Shown: one piece after another, positions 1 through 11,611 of the stretch
Numbering within the stretch: position 1 is the first letter of the stretch
How the letters are laid out: each line of letters begins with the position of its first letter
Source of the DNA: Galdieria sulphuraria
Lineage: Eukaryota; Rhodophyta; Bangiophyceae; Galdieriales; Galdieriaceae
Reading direction: 5' to 3'
NCBI RefSeq assembly: GCF_000341285.1
Contig: NW_005178406.1
Location: 1-44,409 of the forward strand
Length of the DNA: 44,409 nucleotides
The notes under the pieces: model-generated
What the model was told of the DNA's origin: nothing
Databases searched by the model: none
Seen by the model: only the letters and a program-made list of their open reading frames with translations
Position numbers and translations under genes: made by a program

Positions 1-1620
1 AAAGTTCACATACTTCATATTTCTCAAGAGTTTATCGCAAAGCGACGGAATGACAACTTTTGGACCACAAATGATAGAGAAAAGTAATATGTAGGATGCA
101 TTTTGACACAACTTTCTGTACAATTCAATCATCTTGTCTATGAAAACTAACTTGGCGTAACTTTGAAGAAGAACTTGAAGTAGTTGATTATTTCTCAATT
201 TTCTGAAATATACTCAAACAAGGAGTACTACTGTGTGAAGTCACGTCTCTTATTATTTGTATCATTTTGTGACCACAAACCTTTGAAACGGTGAACTTGA
301 GTGTCTTTTGGTTTTTGTCTTGTAAGAATTGAATACAAGTTTAGACAATAATGTCTTGTCGAAGAAACTTGTTATGCTGTTGCCGTGAAACATAGTTTGG
401 CGACTAGTTTGCTCTGGTACAAATAATATGTGGCGATAAGCAAGTTGCATTTTTTGTGCCATTCACAATGAATTGCAAGATGAAAGTCTTTTGTGGACCA
501 AAGAATATGACAGTTAGTGAAATGATATTCTTCTGGTTTTGATGCAGGAGACTTGTATTTATTGAAAACAATGTAGTTATCATGTACAATTAGGCTTTAA
601 GTGATCTCACAGAAAAATGTTGGTTTGGATGGTCTTGACGCGACAGAATGAAGTCTTGTAGAAGGATGGATATGGTTCAATCTAAATAGTCTATTTTACT
701 TTGCGTTCTTCCATACTTAACTTCAAGACATGAGTAGAAAGATTGGCAAATATTTATATTCTTCACATTAGAAAATAGTATCAAGAACTCATTTTTTGTT
801 TATTTTTTCTTTGTTTGAACATTTTCATGAACAAAGAGTCATCATGTCAATGCAGATGAAAGCCATAGCTTGGCATTGGACTTGCCAATACTTTGATATC
901 CTTTGACACAAGCCAAGTGCCAGTCTATTTCGTTTGTATTTTCTTAAAACTTTCCACATTCTAATAAATGTTGTAGCAAGAATTCTTTTCAGAAACTGCA
1001 AATACTACGAATCGCTTGTATGGAAACAACTCTAGTTTGCAGTGTTCAAAGAACCATAAGATTATGGCTCTATCATATGCATATGATATCCTAAAGAGAT
1101 AGGAGTTGGCTCTAGTGAAACTGTTTGTGAGACCCAAACCGTGCAATCTATGTAGGATTACAAATGCTCACAATGAATGAAGAAAATTAATTATGTCATA
1201 ATGACCATATGTTTACAATGTCCATCAAAAGCATCCACAAAGTAGCAGAATGAAATGCAATTTGGCGTATAAAGGAAATACCGTATATTTTGAATCGATG
1301 GAGAAGAGCGAAATAACTCGAGAAGACTATGGTGAGTTTATAGACGTATCCTGAGCGTATTCTGTTGATAATTGATATTCTAGAGAAACTCAAACTAGAG
1401 ATTTCAAGAATCGAAGCTGAGAGAGCAAGGTTACAAACAGAGAAGGAAATCTTGTTATATAACATATCTGTTTTATTCCGGACTGCAAGAGAAGAAATAA
1501 AGAGAAAGGACTCCACAATAAGTAAGTAGTACGGAAAAGAGAAGATAAAATCACCAAGCAACGCTGTTTATATAGCTAGTCTGCGGAAATCTTTGGAGAA
1601 ATATGAACGACCTTCTTGTC

Positions 1621-1651
<31 letters not shown>

Positions 1652-2957
1652 CTCATAAACGAACACTTGGCGGTCCATACGAATTGTTTATCAACAGCTC
1701 TCTGTATGAGTACAACTATATCTCTTTTTGCTATTTTCCTTTTTAAGAAATAAGATGCTTGCTTTCAAGTACGAAAGCAATGATAATGATGTTACTTTTC
1801 AATCTCGGTACACAAGTTGAGATTGTCAACTCATTAATAAGATAAGGTTGGTTCACTGCTAGGATAATCACTCTTAATATTACACAAACTCTCGCCTTTC
1901 AAGTTCATTTACTGGGAGCCAGCTTGAGAGTAGCAAAAGATGAATGATATCTCAAAACTATATTTTATTATTTGAAACAATCAGCCACTCATATCATTCC
2001 TAAGTGACTTGCATTTCTATATTTGTCTTGAAGAAGCCGAAATACGGCACGCATCCTATATGCTATTGTACGTTGATTATTATTATTAGCACTGATTTGG
2101 TGACAAATGTGTCTTACGACTTGAATCATTCTAGTGGTTGTTATTCATCTAGCTATAGCGTTGGAGATTTCCTAATTCCTGATAATTGCGGATTGGTTAT
2201 TTCTTCTGAAGCCGAAGTAGAATGGTAAAATTCAAGGAGCGCATTCTAGTCTGTGGACGATCCACTTTCGAAAAACAACGCCTTTTCACCACTACAAGAA
2301 ACGTATTCATCTCTTTCTAAAAGTATTCAGGAATATCTTGTCTTTGCTTTTTTCTTGAATGCAAAATAAATATCTTAGAATTTTTTTAAAAATACTTTCT
2401 AAAATCGTCATATATTGGATTATTTGTTAGATTTGACAAAGTACTTCAATTCATTTCTCTAACCACAGTTGCGTACTTTTTGTTAAGCCTTCATTGTTGC
2501 ATTTTGTGTAATCTATAAATGAAGCTTATGGCAACAAAGCTAAAATCTTACTTGAACACATTTCTATTTCTTTCAATGAAAACGAAGATTTGGGTTCAAC
2601 TTCAATATCTTCAAAACTTGGAAATTTGTTGCCTCATATTCCCATATGTGTCTTCAGTTTTGTTCTATTCTTACCAGGAAGAGTATTACGTTCTATTTTT
2701 TTCTCGGAAGAGCTAGTTGACGGAGTATCTATCACTCCAAGTCCTTTATTTTCTTCAAAATATGTACAAGTAGATATATTTTGACTTGTAGAGTCCCTTC
2801 ATGAAAGAAATATAGGATGAGTGTATCCAAAAAGGAGAGTTGAGGAAGTCTCGGTTTCAAATGTAAAACAATATTTACTCTTATTCGACAGTGTTTTTAT
2901 TCCAGATTGGGTGAATTGAGTCTTTATTGTCATAGTCATGTAGAAAAAGTATCGATA
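1..2957. other. Gene-poor AT-rich stretch
   Basis: I recognise no gene in this stretch. Open frames are short on both strands, lack recognisable motifs and mostly begin at non-ATG codons. It holds an AAT microsatellite at 1621-1648. One exon-like piece lies on plus at about 2083-2228: it follows a TTATTATTAG acceptor-like site and ends in a TAA with coding-like codon use (C-terminus SSEAEVEW). I found no partner exon for it. The low gene density contrasts with the packed region from 4500 onward. Confidence 0.5.
1621..1648. repeat. AAT trinucleotide microsatellite
   Basis: About nine uninterrupted AAT units lie in non-coding sequence. It is a simple sequence repeat with no evident function. 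Confidence 0.9.
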
Positions 2958-3068
2958 ATGGCTGCGAGGAGGGAAGAAGAATTAGGAGTGGATCCCATTA
3001 AGAAGTATCTTCCAGCATTGAGGTCCACATTGTGTAATATTCATAGTGCTGCAGAAGAGACTTATCAT
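2958..3068 (+). CDS. Possible first exon of an unidentified gene
   Basis: An ATG opens 37 codons (MAARREEELGVDPIKKYLPA and onward, charged and helical in look) that end exactly at a GTGAGT donor. Possible downstream coding lies at about 3183-3226 and 3297-3424; the latter ends in DHLIDQKYI and a TGA. I could not link these pieces with consistent phase and typical intron lengths. It may be a small helical protein gene, a decayed gene, or chance. I do not recognise the product. Confidence 0.3.
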
Positions 3069-4500
3069 GTGAGTGCTTGGTGGTAATTATTTGAAGTTTA
3101 TTTATCAAATGATATAATTTTTATTTTCCACGAGACAAAACTCCTGCGGACCTGATTTATTCTTGTTCGGCTTGGAAAACAGCAAAGAGAATTTTTACTA
3201 TTTTCGTTAACGCAAGTCCTCTGAAAGGCAAAAATTTATGAAACTTACAAAAGATGTGAATCTTGAGAAGAACAATATCTACTGGAATAGGAGGTCGTGA
3301 GATATTAGTGTCTCAAGTTCTTGCACGAATTTCAGTCCAAATAACTAGTATGATGCAGGTGTTTGGGAGCATGCAAACCTGTCGAAGAAAGATTGATCAT
3401 CTGATAGACCAAAAATACATTTGATCGTTCTCATAGCTTTCCAGTTAGATCTCATAATACAACCAGACTATTCTTTTCAATCCACGAAGCAGTTAGTGAT
3501 AAACAAATCTCCTGTGACAGTTACAAACTTTGTTGTTCATTGATATAACACTTTTGACAAAATTATCACATGCCATCAGATACAACCTACTGGAAGATGA
3601 AAATCATCCTTAAAAAGTCATTTAAACTTGGAAAAGAGAATGCTTGTTCCTATCTATTATTGTTTGATTGCACGACTTTTGAAGTTACTTATCTGAATCA
3701 ATATTAAAACACATCCAAGATGATAAGGTTGGGACATCAAATTGAAACTCTCTCTGTTCCATTTCTATTGGTCTCATTTATCATTCGTAGACTATTCAAA
3801 CTATTTTCTGGACTTGTCAATCGACAGTACTCTGAAACATATCTCTAGTGCCAAAGTTTGTGATATTAGATTTTTTTGTTATCTGCTCCACTCATGATGT
3901 TGCGTCATTTGTTTCTTATTTTCAGGATTGTGAAGAAAATGAGCATGAATTTGAAAATTCACCAAGAATCCAATACCACTCTATCCTACGACAAGACCAT
4001 ATCGACTCCAAACATAATTTTAGGGCTTCACCATATTCTATCAGGTTCTCAGTTTTCAAGAACAAGTTCTCTGATAACAACAATGGAGAATTGTTGTAGA
4101 ATCTCGTAAACTTTATTCATTATTAACATGGCAAAATCTCAATAACACTCTGATGTAATGCCAAGAGTTTCCATTTTGACAAAGCTTCTTTGAACTCAAT
4201 ATCTTGTTTATCGTCCCTGGAACCCCAAACTTTAAAGTTTGTGTAGATTTTAAATTTCTTCCAATTAAAAGGCAGTCAACTCTTACAACATGATTCTATG
4301 CCTTTATATGTAGTCAATGCAAGAAATTCATTTACATTGTTTCTTAGAAGCTATGCAAGGAAGCTGCTCATATCAAAATAGCATCTCCATCACTCTAAGA
4401 GTATCTCTATCCAAAAAAAAAAATAAAATGTTGAAGCTTTTTATTTTTGGAATTCAACAGTTGACATGCTTTTCACTTTAGTTGCCAAAAGTCAACCTCT
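3069..4500. other. Mostly non-coding stretch
   Basis: No gene is recognised. Two overlapping plus-strand frames at 3848-4109 follow a TTTTCAG acceptor-like site, but neither shows a known motif. The stretch ends at the 3' side of the SRP receptor gene. Confidence 0.4.
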
Positions 4501-6439
4501 CTATCTCAACAATGCCTTTACAAACCAAGAGATATTCATCTTCTTCAAATCCACATATGTTTGTCCAACTCCAACAAACACGATCGGTATATTGGTTGAG
4601 TACACCATAGACACTGCAGCTCCCACTTTATCGTCTATGCTATCAAATTTGGTTAATATAATACCGTCGATCTCGCGCGGTTTGTTCGTATTTTGGTTAT
4701 CAATCAAAGCATCATTGAACTTGAGGAGTTGATCAACGGCATCGTTTCCGACTAAAGCTTCACCCACAAAGAAAACTCTGTCAGGCTTATTCAAATTTAC
4801 CAACTTGGCCAAGGCTTTCATAAGAGGTTCATTGTCTTGCATACGTCCGGCAGTATCGACCAGCAAAACATCCACATTCTTCTCTGAAGCATAATGAATA
4901 GCATCTGAAGCCACGCTTGAAGGATCCTTTGCATAACCTTTCTCAAACAGTTCCACATTTAAACAACGAGCATGAATGCGTAACTGTTCGACTGCACCAG
5001 CTCGAAATGTATCACAAGCAGCGATCATAACTTTCAAATCATTAGACTGAAGATAATAGCAAACTTTGGCCAAAGTAGTGCTCTTTCCAACGCCATTCAC
5101 ACCACAAAATACAATTACAAATGGTTTGCCTGTTTCACGACGCTTATTCACAATATCCGCAACTAGATCATCACTTTGTCTCGGAGTCAACATTCTTGCA
5201 ACGGAAATCTCCAAAGCATTTCGAATGATGCGACTAACACTACCAAAAGTATCCAGTTTGTTACCTTGCAATGTAAGTCCAACACTGTCACAAAGTCTTT
5301 GTGCAATGTCGGAAGCCACATTCTTGGTGATGAGGGTATCTCGAAACTTGTTAAGAACGGGCTCCAAGTCTTCTTTTGTTAACTCCTTTTTGGTTGTCAG
5401 TCCCTTAAAAAAAGATAAAACTCCTCGGGAAAGTAATGTTCCAGAAAACTTTCTTTCTAGAGATGTACCATTTGTGCCTTTAAACTCTTCTTCTTCTTTT
5501 TCCCATTCGGTAAAACTTTCGGAATCTGAATTGGATTTCTCATCTTCTTCAACTTGAGGAATGAAATGTGAACGGAGTGATTCAATTTTCTGATTGACCT
5601 GAGACTCTTCTTCATCTTGGTTACTATTGATCAACGAATAGTCTAATGCCTTTGCTTCCTGTTTGGACAACTTGTCACTGAGTTTACCCGTATTTTTCTT
5701 TCCTCTACTGGTAGATAAAGTTTCGTCCTTTTTAGTTTGCAAGGAATCATGTCGTTTTGATTCCGGCTTTTTCATTTTCTTTAGCTTCAACTTTTCGATG
5801 TTTCGGCGAATTCTCTCTTGTTCATCTTCTTCCTCTGTTCCATTCTGTGTTTGCGTCTCTGAATGGCTTTGGTATTTTGCCTCTTGTTTCGTGTGGTGGT
5901 CTCCTGCCTGCTGTTTTTGAACAATGGGCGTATTCTGAGGTTCTTTCTTATGTCCTCTCCTATTTTTCTCTTCTTCTTCAACTGGTTGCGGTAACTCTAG
6001 ATCCCCATCTTCCGAATTTCGCAATATTTTTTGAAAATCTCGAGCGAAAGCTTGATAAAAGTCAGTTGTTAACAATTGGTATTCATCTTGTAGGAGTTCT
6101 TTGAACCGTTTACAAAACGAGTCTTTGGTTTGTTCCAAGAGCACGTTGGCATAAGAAATGGGTAGCCTTCTAGGAAACACTACAGCAAATACTAAACCAT
6201 GCTGATTAGAGAGTGTCCATTTTACCTATTTATCATACAATAACTTGAGAATACAAAGTAGATAGTCCTGTTTGACCACTTACTGTAAAGTTTCCATATG
6301 ACAATTGTCCCAAGCCTGCTTTGTCAACCAAAAGAACGGACCTTATTAAACGGTCAATAGGTCGACCTTCTGTATGAATGAGCGCATCATAGAAGAGCAC
6401 AAACCCTCCTCTAGTAAAAATAACGAACAAGTCAATCAT
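4501..6439 (-). CDS. SRPRA: SRP receptor subunit alpha (docking protein)
   Basis: This is the ER-membrane GTPase that receives the signal recognition particle and its ribosome by pairing with SRP54. Exons are 6439-6284 and 6225-4501, split by a 58-nt GTAAGT...TAG intron, giving about 626 aa (human is 638). The start was chosen because the N-terminus MIDLFVIFTRGGFVLF matches the SRX fold that binds SRPR-beta; the join restores YGNFTVKWTL. A long charged linker follows. The NG domain then shows G1 GVNGVGKST near residue 427, DTFRAGAVEQLR, G3 DTAGRMQ near 507 and G4 TKFD near 575. The C-terminus is intact. The gene lies about 190 bp downstream of U2A' on the same strand. Confidence 0.96.
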
Positions 6440-6632
6440 CCCTTTAGGGAATCTCTTTGGCTCCAACGAATAAAAGCAATTATTGGGTCGAATAATCGTT
6501 TTGTCCGGACTCCATCCTTTATTTTTCAAAAGACAATCCAAAATGTGCCTAACTTTTACAGCCAACGTTGCAATTGAAAGAATCTACGGTTAGTCTCCAC
6601 TAGCTCTCTTTGAAAATTCTTTGTCTCAAACT

Positions 6633-7400
6633 TCAAGTTGGAATACGTTGTTCCACAGACTTCAAAGCTTCTTCAATAAGTTTCGAATCACCCGTTCTTA
6701 TGGCATATTCAAGTTTAGATACATCATCAAGTGTCTTAGCTCCTTCAATAGCTTTCTTCAAACGCTGTTTCTGCTCCTTTGTTGGACCTTGTCCTTCCAA
6801 CTCTCCGGGAACAAAAGTTTTCGGTGCAGTTGAAATAGCTTGTCTCAACTGTTCTCCTTTTATACCAGAAAACAATTTTACTGCATATTTCCGTTCGGCG
6901 TCTTTCACTTTTTGAAAATCTAGCACACGAATCCACGGCATTAAGAAGATGATATACTCCCTATAGTGTTTTTGTCTGGTAACAGGATTCCCTACCAAAG
7001 ATAGACGACGCAGGTTCTTACAATGCACTAGTTCGTTCAAGTCGGATAAACTTCCCAGGCGATTGTAAGTAAGAATGAGGGAAACCAAGTTGGGAAGTGA
7101 CTTGCCAACATTTTTGCTGACTCGAACTACTTTGTTATTATTGAAAAGAAGTGTATGAACTCTTTCCGAAAAAGGAAAATTTTCTAGTCGTTGAACTTCA
7201 TTATCTGAAAAGTCTAACGTTTCAAACAAATCGATAACCGTCACCAGGTTTTCAATCACGGCAATTTTGTTTCCTGAGCTATAGTTGAGAGTTAAAAAAA
7301 ACATAATAGGCTACAACAAACCTCGAAGATCGAGTTCTCTATCTCCTAAGCAGTTTAATATTTGTGGTGCTCGAGATAGCAGTTCTGGAGTAATTCTCAT
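6633..7400 (-). CDS. SNRPA1: U2 snRNP protein A' (leucine-rich repeat)
   Basis: This protein binds U2B'' and stem-loop IV of U2 snRNA in the spliceosome. Exons are 7400-7322 and 7273-6633, separated by a 48-nt GT-AG intron; the product is 239 aa (yeast Lea1 is 238, human 255). Leucine-rich repeats run from about residue 20 to 140 (VIENL, LDFSDNEVQRLENF, LILTYNRLGSLSDL, LRRLSLVGNPVT), followed by the family cap HYREYIIFLMPWIRVLDFQKV. The acceptor CTCAG was chosen because it rebuilds DLRGNKIAVIENL. A functional partner is SERRATE, another RNA-processing gene in the window. It is divergent from the glycosyltransferase gene, with 180 bp between the starts. Confidence 0.95.
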
Positions 7401-7580
7401 GATTGCCAAAGAAGCAGAGAAGACTCCCAACAACAAGCGCCAATCATTTAATCATGGCTTTTCTATTATGTCGTAGTTATAGTTAGATGAGTTGTAAATA
7501 ATCAAAAGAGTGAAATGTATCGATCTAAATAAAAATTTTTGGTCTGTGGAATAAGAAATTCTTTTCTTGTTCCATCTAAA
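7401..7580. promoter_or_regulatory. Bidirectional intergenic promoter region
   Basis: These 180 bp separate the divergent starts of U2A' (minus) and the glycosyltransferase (plus), so they must carry both core promoters. I see no clear TATA box or other named element. Confidence 0.45.
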
Positions 7581-9591
7581 ATGTCATCGTTATTCAATGT
7601 AACATTACCTATCAAGGAAGACCTTCCAGCAGGAGCAGATCCTTATGAAGAGTTTGACTTTGTTCCTTATTTTCAAGAAGTAAAGAGTGAAGAAGAACTA
7701 AGAAATACTTGGAGGGTGTTTACCAAAGTAAAGGATGTACTCGACAACGGAAGAAGACTGGAAAACGCCAGGCAAGTCCATATCCACCACTAAGTTGAAC
7801 AACGTACTTACTTTTAGGATGGATATCTTACAGTTGGAGATTATGGTTTCGTGAAAGAAACAAAGCTCAAGAAGCCGGAGTTGATGCTTCACAACTATCG
7901 GAACTTGAACAATATGAACTCAACGTAAGCGAATCACTGAAAAAGGCAGAGGCTGAAACTGAAAGAATGGTGGGAGATATATTCGGTCCTGAAAGTATGA
8001 CTATGGAAGCAGAGACAAGACGTGCTCTACAAAGACAAGAGGCAGAAAGAGTTCGAAAGTTGTTGGAGCTTGGAGAAAAGTTTGAATGGAACACGCAACA
8101 AATCAACGCGGTTCTTCAGTGGGTTCGAGACGATGTTTTAGCTTCAGAAGAAGTAAAGACTCCTTCTTATGAGTTGATTCCCTCGTCATATGAAGAAGCT
8201 ATGCAACTGATTCAATCGTCTGGTCTCATGTTGCGCAAGAAATGTGCTGCTTTTGCACATTCGTTTGAAAGAAATGGTGCCAATAACTTTTTACTCTATT
8301 TGGTTCGAGAATTGAGAGGAATTCTGGAGTTTTCTGTATATTCACCTAAAAAAGGTCCCATGTGGGAAGACTTTCAATCTATTGGTGCAGAACCATATCC
8401 TTTTGATCCTCAAGACCAAAAGGCACTTGGTAAGCTTATTTCTCTTTGTTGATAGGTGAAGTTGAAAGAGAATTGTAGAGGAAATATTATCCAAATATGA
8501 CTGTTGCTTAGCAAATACGATTATGCAAGCACCCGTTATTTTAGTTGCGTCACATATTCAGTTGAGAAATGTCTGGGTTATTCATGAAGCTTGGCCAAAG
8601 GATCAAATCGAATACTACTGCAAAGAAGTATTTTTAATGAAACATTTAGATGCAACGGTTATCACTCAAGCATTTGGCAAAGCTGATAGAATAGTATTTC
8701 CAGCAAAGGTTCAGGAGAATTGCTACCAAGGTCTTTTTGAACCATCCAAAGCAAGTGTCATTTATAATGGTAAGTTCTCTGTTGAATATATCTAGCCAAG
8801 TATTATGAAGAAATGGTTAGGTATTCCTTTAACTGCAATCAATGCCTTTCGTGCCACGCAATCTAGAAATAGAACTCGTTCTGAACTTGGATTTTCAGCC
8901 AACGATATTGTATTGCTTCATATGGGAACTGTTTGCAAGAGGAAAGGACAGTTGATTACAGCAAAAGCCTTTTCATTATTGAAGAATGATCCAGAGGTAA
9001 TTCTGTTTGTAGTTTTATCAACGAAAACTGAATTATGTATGTAACAGATTCAAGCTATGAAACGGGGTTTGAAGCTTTTAATGGTTGGTGCACGATATAT
9101 TCGACAACATGAGATTGAAGTATGTTGATGCTTGATATTATTTTTGGTCTGAAAACTGATGTGCTATATAGTATATTGATGCTATTAAGAAGGAGTTGGA
9201 GGGCAGTGGTTCTATGGAATATGTACGAATATTGGATGTACAGAAGAATGTTCTTCCATTCTATCATGCCGCAGATATTGTATTATGTCCTTCTTTAAAT
9301 GAAGTTCTTCCTTTAGTTATCTGTGAAGCGATGGCCTTTGAGAAGCCTGTCATTGCTACAAGTATCGATGGAATTCCAGAAGCTGTTACAGATAGTGAAG
9401 AAGGCTTTCTCATTCCACCGGGAGATGAAAAAGCATTATATTTGGCTTTGAAAAAGTTGTTATTGGAACCTAACTTGATAACAACTATGGGAAAGAAAGG
9501 AAGAGAAAGGGTTCTGCGTCAATTTTCGTTTAGAACCATGTCTGATAAGTATCGAGCATTATTCAAAACAGCGTTGGAAGACAATGCTTGA
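7581..9591 (+). CDS. GT4-family glycosyltransferase with AreA-like N-terminal motif
   Basis: A GT-B fold transferase; the sugar and acceptor are unknown. Six exons (7581-7771, 7834-8429, 8479-8769, 8821-8996, 9048-9119, 9172-9591) give 581 aa with phase kept throughout. The first intron has a GC donor (GCAAGT). Residues about 43-70 read WRVFTKVKDV then RRLENASWRLW, close to the short motif at the N-terminus of fungal nitrogen regulators (AreA/Mks1, formerly DUF1752). A charged coiled-coil-like stretch follows to about residue 200. The GT4 part has an early FERNGANNFL loop, LHMGTVCKRKGQ, and the donor-site CPSLNEVLPLVICEAMAF (E-x7-E). There is no signal peptide or membrane span. Confidence 0.85.
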
Positions 9592-9792
9592 GGTTATTTG
9601 TGTCTGACTTGCTTGTGTTTGGGATTTTATTTGTTTCCATAAAGCCACGTTTTCATTTGTTATTTGTGTTGAAATATGTCGATCATGTGAATAATAGCCA
9701 AAATCAGTTGGCCAAACAAAACCAATCCGAATCATATTAAGTGATTGATTGGAGGGAGAAGCAGTAGCAGGATATTCTAGTGCCTGAACAGT

Positions 9793-10914
9793 ATGTCCAA
9801 AATACTTTGGGGAAGAACCAAATCCAGAAACCTGGAAGTGGAACATTGGATGCACTCTTTAGAAGAAGTCGAACAAGTGGTCAAGTCAGTGGAACCCAAG
9901 TTGGTTTCTACCACAGCGAAATGGAAAGGTAGGCTTATGGTGGTTGGGAGACTCAAGCTGAAAATAGGATTGTCTAGGAATTGCACAAAACTGCAAAGAT
10001 ATAGCTACCGACCTGTGTCAAATATTCAATAAGAACGACCCACATTATGAAGTTTTGTTGGCTTCTTATACTTGTTCGAGAAAATTTGAAGATGAACAAC
10101 ACCAGGTAACCAAAGTAAGTCTACAAGTGTTTGTCCCTGTCTCTCTCGTACTTAAAACGACGTTTAGACCAACCAACTTAGAGATAGAGCAGTGGAGAGA
10201 TTGCGCCATTATTTATCAGAAATTCAACAACTAAAGGCACAGATTGTTGAAGAACACAAGTTGCGGACAAGACTAGAGCACTACCAAGCAAAAGTGAAAG
10301 ACTTGGAAAACAGGCACTCTGATAGCAACAAGCTGGAACGAAATATTGCCAAATTGAAGGATGTGGACAACCGTTATAGAAACTTTACCTACGAGCTAAC
10401 CAAACAGATGGAAGTATGTTGGAAGAAACATGTTTCTTTATTTGCTGAAGCTTGTGTGGCGTTGTGGTATACAGAGTTTAGTCTTTCAGCTAAATTGTTC
10501 GAGTCTGCAGAATCTATTCGACCATTCATAGCAAGACATTTACATTCTCTTCATGACAATAGTGCCCATCAACATTCCCATATACTTACAGTGGCCGTTT
10601 CACAGGTTGATAATAATCATAATGATGATGATGATTATGGTCAAATAGAGCAACAAAGTCCCATATCGGAAGAAGCATTTGGCTCATTGGAATGTAACTC
10701 TTTAGATGCCACAACTTCACAACTGGACAGAACCCATTTATTGGATCATGTGTGGAGAATGAGCTCTGTTTTGAACAGTAGTAGCAGTAGTAATAATAGC
10801 AGCTATAGGCATCCTGAACAACCCAACACGTCAAGTATAGGAAGATCGACCAAACAAGGAAATAGTAATGAAGCATATTCTGCAGTTTCACAAAGTCCTC
10901 AAACCAATCTGTAA
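9793..10914 (+). CDS. BAR-domain protein
   Basis: Likely a membrane-curvature binding protein of endocytosis or vesicle traffic. Three exons (9793-9928, 9978-10114, 10168-10914) give 339 aa. The first ~210 residues are helical and follow the BAR pattern: an entry helix (HWMHSLEEVEQVVKSV), a central coil (LEHYQAKVKDLENRH, KLERNIAKLKDVDNRYRN) and a last helix with VCWKKHVSLFAEACVALWYTE. The tail is low complexity (poly-Asp, poly-Ser/Asn, His-rich) and shows no SH3 domain. The second donor could also be CAG/GTAACC nine bases earlier, which would remove VTK. The family call rests on overall pattern, so the precise subfamily is open. Confidence 0.72.
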
Positions 10915-11122
10915 CTTGGTCAAAATGGAGGGTTTGAAAGCAACAGCAAAAAGTCTATTTGAAAGAGGAATGACAAGTATAACTATGTTTCGAAGCAAGC
11001 CATTTTACAGGAATGATATTTGCCCTCGATACGAGAGTAAACTACCTATTTTTCTCTATGAGTATATTCTTTTTCAACAAGTTCGTTGTCTCAACACAAT
11101 ATAACAGCCTTGTGATACTTTT

Positions 11123-11495
11123 TCAAGAAGCCTTGGAAGTATTTGTTTTTACTTTCCTATATCCTTTTACCGCAGTCGGATGTTCCTTGGCTACTTTCCA
11201 ACGTGCCTTGCGAATATTGTTCTCGTCCGTTTCATACTGATAAATACACTCGGTCATATCTTGTAGTTGTTCTTGACAAGCCCAAGAAACAGAAAAAGTT
11301 CGCTTCTATCATAGTGGATTGTGTATTTCTTCCCATTTATACAACAAAAAGACATACCTTTGAACACTCTTTAAACTTCCGAACCAAAGCGTCACAAGCA
11401 CTCCAAGCTTCTTTTTGTACTTCTTTTGGAACCTGATTTTCTCCAAAGTGAAGTAAGATGGGCTCATAAAGTTGTTCTTTATCTTTGCTTTCCAT
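11123..11495 (-). CDS. CMC1: CMC1-like mitochondrial twin CX9C protein
   Basis: CMC1-type proteins act in the mitochondrial intermembrane space in cytochrome c oxidase assembly and copper handling. Exons 11495-11358 and 11305-11123 (52-nt intron, phase 0) give 106 aa, the same length as human CMC1. The two CX9C motifs are visible: C-DALVRKFKE-C in exon 1 and C-QEQLQDMTE-C in exon 2. The C-terminus is basic (GYRKVKTNTSKAS), as in the family. The frame stays open upstream to 11585, but that codon is TTG and would crowd the next gene; the ATG at 11495 fits the family length. It is convergent with the BAR gene and divergent from the WLM gene. Confidence 0.85.
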
Positions 11496-11611
11496 ACAGT
11501 TTTCGTCCGGGTTCAGTGTGCCAAATGATAGATAAGTAGGAAGATAAACACTATTCGTTATGATCACCACGAAACCGATTGACATAAGAAGGATGGAAAT
11601 TTGTTGTTTCC

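Noticed and set aside
5066-5557. 163-aa plus-strand open frame
   Set aside because: It lies wholly antisense to the SRP receptor GTPase domain and has no motif of its own.
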